From NCBI GenBank assembly GCA_951812305.1, contig CATOSB010000003.1, positions 154,001 through 218,000 on the forward strand: DNA of 64,000 bases, read 5' to 3'. The DNA comes from an uncultured Paracoccaceae bacterium (lineage in GTDB: Bacteria > Pseudomonadota > Alphaproteobacteria > Rhodobacterales > Rhodobacteraceae). The position numbers were made by a program, and so were the translations under genes. How positions within the stretch are numbered: the first letter of the stretch is position 1; each line of letters opens with the position of its first letter. The notes below the pieces were generated by a model, which saw only the letters and a list, made by a program, of their open reading frames with translations, searched no databases and was not told the origin of the DNA. Shown piece after piece: positions 18,017 to 27,224 of this stretch.

Positions 18017-18442
18017 TTACCCCTTACCACCGCTGTTGTTGATTGCAATTGTCTGAACCACGCATTCCGGCTCCGCCTTCGTCAGATCGACATGTAAAAG
18101 GCCGTTCTCCATCGTCGCGCCAAAGACTTCAACGCCGTCGGCCAGAACGAATGCGCGCTGGAACTGCCGTGCCGCAATGCCGCGATGCAGGAAGACCCTT
18201 CTGTCATCGTCTTCACTCTGGCTGCCGCGGATCATCAGTTCCTTATTCTCAAGAGTGATTGACAGATCATCTTCGGCAAAACCGGCAACGGCGAGCGTGA
18301 TACGATACGCGCTGGCGCCCTTTTGTTCAATGTTAAACGGGGGATAGCCGCCCATTTCGGATTTGGCATTCCGTTCCATCAAACGTTCGAGTTGCTCAAA
18401 GCCCAAGAAGAACGGGTGAGCCCCCAGAGTCATTTTTGTCAT
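18017..18442 (-). CDS. Small heat-shock protein, Hsp20 family
   Basis: A 141-aa alpha-crystallin-type chaperone that holds unfolding proteins in the cytoplasm. The core domain runs from about residue 35 (YPPFNIEQKGASAYRITLAVAGF) to VFGATMENGLLHVDL, with the conserved A-x-x-x-NGxL-like segment (GATMENGLL). The ATG at 18442 has AAGGA 7 nt upstream; the ATG at 18448 would sit directly against the same Shine-Dalgarno and is less likely. First gene of hsp20-DUF1150-phzF. Confidence 0.92.
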   Translation of the reverse strand: MTKMTLGAHPFFLGFEQLERLMERNAKSEMGGYPPFNIEQKGASAYRITLAVAGFAEDDLSITLENKELMIRGSQSEDDDRRVFLHRGIAARQFQRAFVLADGVEVFGATMENGLLHVDLTKAEPECVVQTIAINNSGGKG

Positions 18443-18611
18443 CGACATGTCCTTATCAAGCGACTGTCCAAATGGCCCCCGAAAGCGGCCATATGCGGAG
18501 GATATGGGCATCAACTCTGCCAATCGCAAGGTACCCGCATGGCAATTTTGCGTTTTGAGAATTTGGTTGTAGGCTGTTTTCACCGATACACCGACTCAGG
18601 GACGTTACCTG

Positions 18612-18830
18612 ATGAATGACGCAACCAAGATGGAGGTGAAAGAAGTGCTTCAAGTCGAACTGGCAGAGCTCAGGCGCGAGCATCGTGATCTCGACGACGC
18701 GATTGCCGCGCTACAGGAAACTCACCGCGCCGATCCACTCCGGCTCCGTCGATTGAAGAAACAGAAACTGTCGCTGAAAGACCAGATCAGCCGCATCGAA
18801 GACAAACTCACGCCTGACATCATTGCGTAA
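18612..18830 (+). CDS. DUF465 (YdcH-like) small coiled-coil protein
   Basis: A 72-aa, highly charged helical protein. LRREHRDLDDAIAALQ, then RLRRLKKQKLSLKDQISRIED, is the DUF465 signature: two helices rich in Leu, Lys and Glu. Function unknown. It lies divergently from hsp20 and 50 bp upstream of purE. Confidence 0.8.
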   Translation: MNDATKMEVKEVLQVELAELRREHRDLDDAIAALQETHRADPLRLRRLKKQKLSLKDQISRIEDKLTPDIIA

Positions 18831-18879
18831 CGCGCAGTTGAGGGTATATTGCCCGCTCTTCTGACAGGAGACGGGTCAC

Positions 18880-19356
18880 GTGAGCATCAAAGTTGGCATC
18901 ATCATGGGCAGTCAGTCCGACTGGCCCACCATGAAAGCTGCAGCCGAAATTCTCATCGAACTTGACGTGCCCCACGAGGCGCGGATCGTGTCTGCGCATC
19001 GCACGCCAGACCGGTTGTGGGAATATGGTAGGGCGGCCACCGAACGGGGTCTGCAGGCGATCATTGCGGGTGCCGGGGGCGCGGCGCACTTGCCGGGGAT
19101 GGTTGCATCAAAAACCCGCGTGCCGGTGATTGGCGTGCCAGTCGAGACAAAGGCACTCAAAGGCGTGGACAGCCTTTATTCAATTGTTCAAATGCCGCGC
19201 GGCTATCCGGTGGCGACTATGGCAATTGGCGGGGCCGCAAATGCCGGGCTGCTAGCGGCGGCCATTCTGGCGAATGGCGATCCACAACTGGCCGAACGGT
19301 TAGAAAAATGGCGCGCAGCACTTTCCGCATCTATCCCGGATACACCTGAAGGGTGA
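18880..19356 (+). CDS. purE: N5-carboxyaminoimidazole ribonucleotide mutase
   Basis: A 158-aa PurE, converting N5-CAIR to CAIR in purine synthesis. Motifs: [12 protein letters not shown] at the N-terminus, SAHRTPDRL (catalytic His) and [17 protein letters not shown] start with GACAGGAG upstream. The stop overlaps the start of the next gene (GTGA). Confidence 0.96.
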   Translation: MSIKVGIIMGSQSDWPTMKAAAEILIELDVPHEARIVSAHRTPDRLWEYGRAATERGLQAIIAGAGGAAHLPGMVASKTRVPVIGVPVETKALKGVDSLYSIVQMPRGYPVATMAIGGAANAGLLAAAILANGDPQLAERLEKWRAALSASIPDTPEG

Positions 19357-20105
19357 GCAGCCTTGGTTTCATAGGTACCGGCGCCATAGCCGCCCCGATG
19401 ATCCGGCATCTTGTGGGTAAAGGACATTCTGTAACCGCGACGCGACGTTCCGAAGCAGTGTCGTCGGAGTTGGCGAGATCCCACGGGATAAAAATCGAAG
19501 ACCCTCAGAGTGTGATCGACACAAGCGACATCGTCTTCCTGTGCCTGCGCCCGCATCAGGTTGAAGCCATCCGTCCTTTAACGTTCCGGGACGATCAGAT
19601 GGTCGTTTCTGTGATGGCTGCAACGCCGTTGGCATTTTTGCGGGATCTTTGCGCGCCGGTCAGTGAAATTGTTCAGACGATTCCGTTTGAGTTTCTCGAC
19701 AAAGGTGGCTGCCCGCTGCCGGCTTTTGGAAACACAGACCTGCTTGCGGAGTTGTTTGAACCGGAAAACACAGTGATCCCTGTTTCTGGCGAGGCCGCAC
19801 TGAACGCACATTTCGCGGCCTGCACGACTTTGCCAGCCGTGCTTGATCTGATGAATACTGGCGCGGAGTGGTTGGCGGGTGAAACAAGCGACAATGAAAG
19901 TGCAGAGCGCTATGTCGCGCAGCTTGTCACCGGTTTTCTGGCGGCGATTGAACATCGACCGGTTGGCTTGGCGACGGCCCGAGACGGTTTGGCGACGGAA
20001 GGCACGCTGAGTTTGCAAATGACCGAGGCGATGAAAAGTGGCGGTGCCTATATCGCGATGCAAGATGCACTTGATGCGATTAACGAAAGGCTGAAGACCC
20101 CATGA
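19353..20105 (+). CDS. Pyrroline-5-carboxylate reductase-like NAD(P)-binding protein
   Basis: A 250-aa protein with an N-terminal Rossmann motif ([24 protein letters not shown]) and the layout of ProC/NADP-F420 oxidoreductases: [26 protein letters not shown] and a helical C-terminal half. Its key ProC residues are only partly recognisable, so proline synthesis is not assured. It is sandwiched between purE and purK with 4-bp overlaps at both ends (GTGA and ATGA), so it must be co-translated with purine genes. Confidence 0.72.
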   Translation: MSSLGFIGTGAIAAPMIRHLVGKGHSVTATRRSEAVSSELARSHGIKIEDPQSVIDTSDIVFLCLRPHQVEAIRPLTFRDDQMVVSVMAATPLAFLRDLCAPVSEIVQTIPFEFLDKGGCPLPAFGNTDLLAELFEPENTVIPVSGEAALNAHFAACTTLPAVLDLMNTGAEWLAGETSDNESAERYVAQLVTGFLAAIEHRPVGLATARDGLATEGTLSLQMTEAMKSGGAYIAMQDALDAINERLKTP

Positions 20106-21169
20106 CACCGCTTCCTGCTGGCAGCACAATCGGTATTTTGGGCGGCGGTCAACTTGGCCGGATGCTTTCGGTTGCGGCCTCTCGTCTTGGGTACAAGACG
20201 CATGTTTTTGAACCAGGTGCGGATTGTCCGGCGGGGCAGGTAGCATATCGAGTGACAACAGCACGCTATGACGACACGGCGGCGTTAAAGGCGTTCGCGC
20301 AATCGGTAGACGTCATCACGTACGAGTTTGAGAATATCCCAACTGACGCGTTGGATATTTTGGAGGCGCACAGGCCGATTCACCCTAATCGCAGAGCTTT
20401 GGCGACTTCGCAGGACCGGCTGATTGAAAAGGAATTTTTGAATGGGCTTGGCCTTGCAACAGCGCCATTTGCGGCCGTGGAGACTCCTGACGAATTCGGC
20501 GCAGCGGTGGCCGGTATTGGCGCAAAAGGTATCCTGAAGACGCGCCGGTTTGGGTACGACGGCAAGGGGCAAGTGCGGATCGGTGGAAGTTCTGATCTGG
20601 CGGTTGCACTTGACGAACTGAACGGAGCACCCGCGATTTTGGAAGGCTTCGTCGAATTCACATCTGAAATCAGCATCATCGCGACGCGGAACGCCGCTGG
20701 CGAAGTCGCTGTATTTGATCCGGGGGAAAACGTTCATATTGACGGGATTTTGCACACCACAACAATCCCGGCAAAAATTACGAATGCGGTGCGAACCGAC
20801 GCAGTGTTACTGGCGGGCCAGATACTGAACGCGCTTGACTATGTTGGAACGATTGGCGTGGAGTTATTCGTCACGCCGGGTGGATTGATCGTTAACGAAA
20901 TCGCGCCACGGGTTCATAATTCCGGGCACTGGACGCAGGACGGATGTGCCATCGATCAGTTCGAACAGCATGTTCGTGCCATAACCGGCTGGCCGCTTGG
21001 CGATGGCAGCCGGTACGCGGATGTCGTGATGGAGAATCTTATCGGTAATGATATCGACCGAGTTCCGGAATTGGCAAAGGAACCGGGGACAGCCATCCAC
21101 CTATATGGCAAGGCCGACGTGAAACCAGGGCGCAAGATGGGGCACGTGAACCGGATTGTTCGCAACTGA
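20102..21169 (+). CDS. purK: N5-carboxyaminoimidazole ribonucleotide synthase
   Basis: A 355-aa ATP-grasp enzyme making N5-CAIR from AIR, bicarbonate and ATP. N-terminal IGILGGGQLGRML, central GILKTRRFGYDGKGQVRI, and the metal/ATP region VELFVTPGGLIVNEIAPRVHNSGHWT all match PurK. The start overlaps the preceding stop (ATGA). PurK feeds PurE, encoded two genes upstream. Confidence 0.96.
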   Translation: MTPLPAGSTIGILGGGQLGRMLSVAASRLGYKTHVFEPGADCPAGQVAYRVTTARYDDTAALKAFAQSVDVITYEFENIPTDALDILEAHRPIHPNRRALATSQDRLIEKEFLNGLGLATAPFAAVETPDEFGAAVAGIGAKGILKTRRFGYDGKGQVRIGGSSDLAVALDELNGAPAILEGFVEFTSEISIIATRNAAGEVAVFDPGENVHIDGILHTTTIPAKITNAVRTDAVLLAGQILNALDYVGTIGVELFVTPGGLIVNEIAPRVHNSGHWTQDGCAIDQFEQHVRAITGWPLGDGSRYADVVMENLIGNDIDRVPELAKEPGTAIHLYGKADVKPGRKMGHVNRIVRN

Positions 21170-21832
21170 CTAGAAGGAGCGCCCCAGAGCCTCGACATAG
21201 GTCAGATCCGGGTCAAAGCGCCCCTCGCCCAGAAAGTGGACGGCCTGAGCCATTACCAGCGGATTCATCATCATCCAGGTATGGCTGGCGGGAAGGACGA
21301 TATGATCTTTCATCCCTTCGACGCGTGTGGACTCTACCGACACCTTGCCGTCATTCGCACCTTCGATCATTGCGGCATAAATCGGGTTCAATGGCACATT
21401 CCCAGCAATCACACCAAGGTCGAAATCCACAGGGCCTAGCTTTTGCAGCAGTGGACTCGCGGTGCTAAGTTGCTTTCCCGCCGGACCGTTGAGCCATTCA
21501 AACGGCGCGAGGTCGTGCAACGCATCGACGATTTCCGAGCCACGGTTTGGGGGGCCAAGCATAACGGTTCGGCCTAAGTTATCCGGACGGTATTGCTGCA
21601 ACCATGTGCGTAACAGGATGCCGCCCATCGAATGGGTTACAAAATGCACCCGATCCGAAAGGCATTGCACATTGGGCGTTAACACATCCTCTGCCAATGC
21701 TTCGACCGTATCTTTGGCCGAAGGATAGGCGAGGTTTGTCACATTGTATCCGGCACGTTGCAACGCCAGCGACATCAGCGCCATAGACCCGGATCCCCGG
21801 CCTAGACCGTGTAAAAGAACAACGTGCTCCAT
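21170..21832 (-). CDS. Alpha/beta hydrolase, lipase/esterase-like
   Basis: A 220-aa alpha/beta-hydrolase. The oxyanion-side motif [14 protein letters not shown] is at the N-terminus, the nucleophile Ser sits in [15 protein letters not shown] near residue 68, and [10 protein letters not shown] near the C-terminus could supply the catalytic His. No signal peptide. The substrate is unknown. It is convergent with purK, with no gap between their stops. Confidence 0.8.
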   Translation of the reverse strand: MEHVVLLHGLGRGSGSMALMSLALQRAGYNVTNLAYPSAKDTVEALAEDVLTPNVQCLSDRVHFVTHSMGGILLRTWLQQYRPDNLGRTVMLGPPNRGSEIVDALHDLAPFEWLNGPAGKQLSTASPLLQKLGPVDFDLGVIAGNVPLNPIYAAMIEGANDGKVSVESTRVEGMKDHIVLPASHTWMMMNPLVMAQAVHFLGEGRFDPDLTYVEALGRSF

Positions 21833-21905
21833 ACTTTAAATTTAAGGCGCCTGCGGAAATTCGCAAACCCTTGCGCCTGCGACTTCCTGTCGGCAGGGTC
21901 AGGTC

Positions 21906-22349
21906 ATGCCTCGCCCGATCCGAATTGCCACACGTGCCCTGATTCTTCGCGATGATCAGTTGTTGCTTGTCAACGCTTATCGGGACCACAAGTTTGATCT
22001 TTGGTGTGCGCCGGGCGGTGGAGCAGAGCCGCATTCGGCATTGCCCGACAATCTTGCCCGCGAAGTGTTCGAAGAGACTGGATTGCAGGTTGAGGTCGGT
22101 GCGCCCGCGCTTGTCAATGAATTCCACGCGCCAGATCGTGACTTTCACCAGGTCGATATTTATTTCCGCTGCATCCCACTGGGCGATCTGCCGTCGCGGT
22201 GGACCGACCCGGAAGGTATCGTGACCAAGCGAAGATACTTTTCTCGTGTCGAGATGGACGCAATTCAGTTCAAGCCGGATACACTGGCAAACGCGGCGTG
22301 GGACACACGCGTCGTATCGTATGACCCACTGGAACCGCTTGTGGGATAG
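21906..22349 (+). CDS. NUDIX hydrolase
   Basis: A 147-aa protein with a complete Nudix box, GGGAEPHSALPDNLAREVFEETGL (G-x5-E-x7-REUxEExGU with a small insert), which binds Mg2+ and cleaves nucleoside diphosphates linked to another group. The N-terminal strand is RIATRALILRDDQLLLV. The substrate cannot be told from sequence. A promoter probably lies in the 73-bp divergent space shared with the hydrolase. Confidence 0.85.
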   Translation: MPRPIRIATRALILRDDQLLLVNAYRDHKFDLWCAPGGGAEPHSALPDNLAREVFEETGLQVEVGAPALVNEFHAPDRDFHQVDIYFRCIPLGDLPSRWTDPEGIVTKRRYFSRVEMDAIQFKPDTLANAAWDTRVVSYDPLEPLVG

Positions 22350-22859
22350 CGGCTTCTAGGCGCAGGAACCACGGCCCGGGAACTATCACAGTCAGCGATG
22401 GCGGCCCGGACCCATTCCAAATCACGCCGCTACGGGAAACCCACGCCCCCGAAGAAGAGCTTCGACCCCCGGCATTCTGCCTCGGAAGTTCAAATAAAGC
22501 GCTTCTGCTTCGTCTGACCCGCCAGCAGACAAGATGAACTTTTCAAGTTTCCTGGCTATGCCTTCATCGAAAGCCCCCCCGGCTTCTTCGAATGCCTCAA
22601 AGGCGTCGGCGTCCATTACTTCAGACCACATGTAACTGTAATACCCGCTGGAATACCCATCGCCCGCAAAGGCATGGGCAAAATGCGGTGTTGCGTGGCG
22701 CATTCCGATTGCACGTGGCATTCCAAGTTCTTCAAGAATTTCCGCTTGTCGCGTCATCGGATCAATTGGCGCGTCTCCTTCGTGGAATTTCAGGTCGACC
22801 GTTGCAGACGCGATATATTCGACGGTGTTGAAGCCCTTGTCGTGTTTTGAAGCGGCTAA

Positions 22860-24028
22860 TACCAAGGGTGCTTCAAAATGACTCAGCTATGGATTTTGGG
22901 TACCGCCTGAGGTGCTGAGGTGATTCAAGATTGGCAAAGGAGACCACCGATGCCAGCCAGGATACCGATGCGAGCCGATTTTACCGCCAATGATCTGCGC
23001 AAGCTTGCCGCAGAGAGTTCTGATGCCCGGCAGAGCCGACGGCTTTTGTCGCTTGCCGCTATCGCCGATGGCATGTCGCGTGGGGCTGCGGCCCGCATTG
23101 GCGGGATGGACCGGCAAACGCTCAGGGACTGGGTGCTCCGTTTCAACGCTGATGGTCCAGCGGGGCTGCTGGATCGGCAGCGAGGAGGCTCGCGATCCCG
23201 CCTTGACAATGCGCAACTGGATGAACTGGCGGCTCTTGTCGAGACCGGTCCTGATCCTGAAAAGGACGGTGTCGTCCGCTGGCGGCGGGTCGATTTGAAG
23301 AATGTGATCAAGGCGCGTTTTGGCGTCGACTATCACGAGCGCCATGTGGGGCAGATTCTGCACAATCTGGGCTTTTCCCACATCAGCGCACGCCCTCAGC
23401 ACCCGGGGCAGGACGTGCAGGTCATTGAGGATTTCAAAAAAACTTCGGCGACAATCTGAAGGAGACGCTTCAGGGGGTGCCGCCGGACAAACCCGTCGAA
23501 ATCTGGTTCCAGGACGAGATGCGTCTCGGTCAGAAGAACACCCGCGTCCGCCAGTGGGCACGCAAGGGCACACGGCCCCGCCAGCCCGCCGATCAGCGTT
23601 ACCAAAATGCGTATCTTTTTGGCGCCATCTGCCCCGAACGCGGCACCGGCGCGGCGATCATGATGCCAGCAGCCGACACCTATGCGATGCAGCGCCACCT
23701 GGAAGAAATCAGCAAAATTGTCTCCGATGGCGCCCACGCCGTCATCCTCATGGACCAAGCCGGCTGGCACACGACATCCGCTCTGGAAATCCCGCAAAAC
23801 CTGTCGCTCATGTTTCTGCCGCCCAAATCACCAGAGCTGAATCCAACCGAAAACATTTGGCAATATCTCCGCCAGACATGGCTCGCAAACCGGACGTTCG
23901 ACACATATGACGCGATTCTCGACGCGGGGTGCGAGGCCTGGAACAACCTCATCGCAAGACCGCAAACCATCACATCCATCGCAAGCCGCAACTGGGCGAA
24001 AGTCGGTCAGATTGAATAACCCTTGGTA
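22860..24028 (+). mobile_element. IS630-family element, type 2, copy A
   Basis: A 1169-bp element with ends TACCAAGGGTGCTTC and (reverse complement) TACCAAGGGTTATTC, flanked on both sides by TAA. The host peptidase frame is restored only if three bases (TAA; TTA on the coding strand) are taken as the duplication, rather than the two (TA) usual for IS630. The second copy at 44522 shows the same TAA flanks. If TA is counted as target, the ends would be CCAAGGG. Confidence 0.85.
22920..24019 (+). CDS. IS630 transposase, two frames (type 2, copy A)
   Basis: Frame 1 (22920-23459, 179 aa) has the helix-turn-helix region (RGAAARIGGMDRQTLRDWVLRFN). Frame 2 (23477-24019, 180 aa) has the DDE core (WFQDEMRLGQKN, LMDQAGWHTT, SPELNPTENIW). 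They join by a -1 shift at TTCAAAAAAACTTCGG to give DFKKNFGDNLKETLQG. The slippery run is the same length (A7 followed by C) as in the type 1 element. Both copies in the window have identical proteins. Confidence 0.88.
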
Positions 24029-25678
24029 TAAGACCCGATTCAACAAAGCATCTGGCATGGGTTCGCCTGTCTCGGCGTGTACGGCGAATTCGGCAAGAAC
24101 CTCCGGCACTTCCAGCCAATGTTCATAAAGCTGGCTGGGAAGTTCGACGAAATCACGTGCAACCGACGTTCCGCTGATCCGTTCATAGGTCACATCGCTC
24201 AGCATCTGGTGCAGCGCATGACCAAATTCATGGAACAGCGTTCGCGCGTCATCATAGCTGAGGAGCGCGGGTTTTCCGGATTCAGGTTTGGCAAAATTGC
24301 AGCCGTTCACAACAACCGGCTGAATGTCGCCTTCCAGCCGTTGTTGTTGACGGAACGCGGAACACCACGCGCCCGAGCGTTTGGATTCTCGCGCGAAGTA
24401 GTCGCCGATGAATACAGCCACATGTTGTCCGTCGCGTGTGACTTCCCACGACCGCACGTCCGGGTGGTATTGCGCCGCCTCCAATGGTTTGAATTCCAAG
24501 CCAAACAGCCGGCTTGCGCACGTAAAGGCCGCATCGATCATCCGGTCGAGCTGGAAATAGGGCTTCACCTCAGCCTCATCCAGATCATGCTCAGCCATGC
24601 GGCGTTTTTCCGAGTAATATCGCCAGTCCCACGCCTCCAGCGGTGCATTGATGCCATCGTCACGCATCATTTCTTCCAATAACTGCGCGTCTGCCTCTGC
24701 GGCTGCCTTGGCTGGTTTCCAAACCTGCATCAGCAAATCTGACACTGCGTCAGGACTTTTGGCCATTTCGGTTTCCAATTTGAAATCCGAGAAACTTTTG
24801 TATCCCAGCAATTGCGCGCGCTCTTCCCTAAGCGCGAGGGTTTCGCCCGCGATTGCGCGATTGTCGGTCTTGCCGCCATTTGCCCCACGCGCGACCCATG
24901 CCCGCCACGCCGTCTCTCGCAAATCGCGGCGGGGTGAGAATTGAAGAAATGGGACTATCAGCGACCGGCTGAGCGTTATGACCGGCCCATCTGCACCCTT
25001 TTCCTTTCCTGCCGAACGCGCGGCGGCCAAGAGGAAATCCGGCAAGCCATCGAGATCTTCCTCGCCAAGTTCCAGAAACCATTCGCGTTCGTCGGCCAAA
25101 AGGTTCTGGGCAAATTCTGTTCCCAAAACGGCGAGACGTTCCATCACTGCTTTGAAGCGATCACGTGCAGCGCCCTCAAGTTTCGCGCCAGCTCGAACAA
25201 ACCCCCTGCGATACAGATACAAAACTCTTAGCTGTTCGTTAGTCAGATCAAGATCATCTCTTTGTGTCCAAAGCGTTTCGACACGCTGAAACAATGCGGC
25301 GTTCATGGTGATTTCCGACTGATAAGCGGCCAGCTTTGGCGAAAACTCCCGCTGCAATTCTTCGCGTTTGGGATTGCTGTCCGCTCCGGCGAGATTGAAA
25401 AATACAGACAACACCCGACCCAATTGCCGATCTGCCATTTCCAGTGCTTCAATGACGTTTTCAAATGACGGCTCTGCCTTCGCATCGGCGATTCTCGCGA
25501 TTTCCGACTTTGCATCCTCCAATGCTTCTTCAAATGCCGGGGCAAAATCCTCGTCTGAAATTTCGTCGAAGGGTGGCAGGTCGAAGGGTGTATCCCAGTC
25601 GGCCAAAAGCGGGTTCATGGCATTCCTTTCAATTCTTTCCGCAGATGTAGGTGAGCCCCTCGTCGGCCGCCAGCGCGA

Positions 25679-26710
25679 TCACGCAGTTGCGACCTCTGGA
25701 TTGCCACAAATCGGGCAATCCGCGCGGCGTTCCAATGTAATCACCCGCACATCGCCATATAGAGCATCGTAAATCATCATTCGCCCACGCAGTGCCTCTC
25801 CCGCGCCCGTGATCTCCTTCACGGTTTCCACTGCCATCATTGACCCAACTACACCCGTAAGTGGCCCCAAAACTCCGGCTTCGGCGCAGGTCGGCACGAG
25901 CTCCGGCGCGGGCGGTTCAGGAAAAATACAACGATAACATGGTCCATCACCGCCAAAGACGCTTATCTGTCCTTCCCACTGTGTCAGCGCAGCGCTAACC
26001 AGCGGTTTGCCAAGCGCAACGCAAACTTCATTCGCCAAATAGCGCGTATCAAAGTTGTCTGTTCCGTCCAAAACAACGTCGAAATCGGCGAATAATTCTG
26101 TCGCAATCTGTGGGGTTAACCGTCGGTTATACGGACGTACCGAGACGTGTGGGTTTACTGCTTTCATCGCCTGTTGGATGCTAAACACTTTTGCCATTCC
26201 GATTCGCGCATCCGTGTGCGCGATCTGCCGTTGCAGATTGGTAACTTCCACCGCGTCGTCGTCCATGACGCCGATTGTGCCAACGCCAGCCGCAGCGAGA
26301 TAAAGGCACGCGGGCGACCCCAATCCCCCTGCACCGATTACCAGAACCTTCGCATCCTTCAGCAGCTTCTGACCAGGCCCACCAATTTCGCGCAGCATGA
26401 TGTGGCGGGCATAGCGTTCGATTTCATCGGTTTTTGGAAGACTTGTCGGTTTCGGTGCAACGCGCCTACGGATTGCCCCAAGTCCCTTTCCATATCCAAA
26501 TGCCAAAACCGAAAGACCACCAAGCACAACCCATTCGGCCAATCCGCCACCTAACCGGACCACCAATGGGTGCGAAGCAGGAAGTACCACCAATAGGGCC
26601 AATACGACGAAGTAAAGCACGCAAAGCATTGCCCAGCGCGCCTGCCGAGACACGCCCATTTGACTGCCGATCAGCCACAACCCCGCGGCAAATATCAGAA
26701 CAAAAATCAA
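25679..26710 (-). CDS. MoeB/ThiF-family adenylyltransferase with N-terminal membrane segments
   Basis: About 343 aa. The first 75 residues contain two or three hydrophobic helices ([35 protein letters not shown]). Then comes the E1-like domain: [21 protein letters not shown] for ATP, conserved [13 protein letters not shown], a Cys in [14 protein letters not shown], and zinc-binding CYRC/CPIC pairs. Such enzymes adenylate the C-terminal Gly of ubiquitin-like sulfur carriers (MoaD, ThiS). The partner is not in the window. A TTG start at 26710 overlapping the dut stop (TTGA) is chosen because the membrane region follows it. Confidence 0.82.
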   Translation of the reverse strand: MIFVLIFAAGLWLIGSQMGVSRQARWAMLCVLYFVVLALLVVLPASHPLVVRLGGGLAEWVVLGGLSVLAFGYGKGLGAIRRRVAPKPTSLPKTDEIERYARHIMLREIGGPGQKLLKDAKVLVIGAGGLGSPACLYLAAAGVGTIGVMDDDAVEVTNLQRQIAHTDARIGMAKVFSIQQAMKAVNPHVSVRPYNRRLTPQIATELFADFDVVLDGTDNFDTRYLANEVCVALGKPLVSAALTQWEGQISVFGGDGPCYRCIFPEPPAPELVPTCAEAGVLGPLTGVVGSMMAVETVKEITGAGEALRGRMMIYDALYGDVRVITLERRADCPICGNPEVATA

Positions 26711-27174
26711 GACCGCCCCGTGGACCCAAATCCACCAGCGCCGCGCGCGGTATCGTCCAGACCTCCGACAAGGGCACATTCTGCCTGAACAACCGGTGCG
26801 ATCACCATTTGTGCAATGCGTTCACCATGCGCAACGGTGTATGGCACATCGCCGTGATTGATCAGGATGATCCCAAGCGGCCCGCGATAATCGCTGTCGA
26901 TCGTGCCAGGAGTATTTACCAACGTAAGCCCATGTTTCAGCGCCAATCCAGAACGAGGCCTGATTTGCATCTCAAACCCTTCTGGGATCGCCACGCGCAG
27001 CCCAGTCGGCACGATCGCGCGCGCGCCTGATGCCAGGGTCAATCCGCGTTCGCGATCCGGTGCATCAAGGTTGGCGCGAAGATCAGCCCCCGCCGCTCCG
27101 GGTGTTTCATAGGATGGCAGCGCCACTTCCGGGTCTGCGCCCTTTGTGTGAACAAACCGCAAAACCGGCCGCAT
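26707..27174 (-). CDS. dut: dUTP diphosphatase
   Basis: A 155-aa homotrimeric dUTPase, which hydrolyses dUTP to dUMP and keeps uracil out of DNA. The five motifs are visible: [55 protein letters not shown], and the C-terminal GGFGSTGRS. It overlaps the MoeB-like gene by 4 bp. It lies 50 bp downstream of coaBC but behind that gene's terminator. Confidence 0.96.
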   Translation of the reverse strand: MRPVLRFVHTKGADPEVALPSYETPGAAGADLRANLDAPDRERGLTLASGARAIVPTGLRVAIPEGFEMQIRPRSGLALKHGLTLVNTPGTIDSDYRGPLGIILINHGDVPYTVAHGERIAQMVIAPVVQAECALVGGLDDTARGAGGFGSTGRS

Positions 27175-27198
27175 GTTCCTGCTCCTTCAACTGGCCGA

Positions 27199-27216
27199 AA
27201 ATACCTCCGCCGGAGG
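27199..27216 (-). terminator. Terminator-like hairpin after coaBC
   Basis: On the minus strand CCTCC-GGC-GGAGG is followed by TATTTT, 9 nt after the coaBC stop. This GC hairpin plus T-rich tail is a common intrinsic terminator form in Rhodobacterales. If it works, dut needs its own promoter or read-through. Confidence 0.6.
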
Positions 27217-27224
27217 CATGAATT

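Larger units (their letters stand above)
22422..25618 (-). pseudogene. M3-family oligopeptidase gene split by an IS630 element
   Basis: The 5' part (25618 to about 24029) encodes most of a peptidyl-dipeptidase/oligopeptidase A-type zinc peptidase, including LFHEFGHALHQML (HExxH). The 3' part (22859 to 22422) encodes the rest, including FAGDGYSSGYYSYMWSEV, the Tyr/His substrate-binding region. Taking out 22860-24028 and one TAA rejoins the frame as LLNRVLAASKHDKGFNTVEY, expected for the family. The intact protein would be about 670 aa. The truncated N-terminal product lacks residues needed for substrate binding, so it is very likely inactive. Confidence 0.88.

Noticed and set aside
25619..25678. 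A tiny open frame ([16 protein letters not shown]) between the MoeB-like gene and the M3 peptidase gene.
   Set aside because: Only about 16 codons, no ribosome-binding site of its own, and it overlaps the end of the MoeB-like gene; not enough to support a gene.
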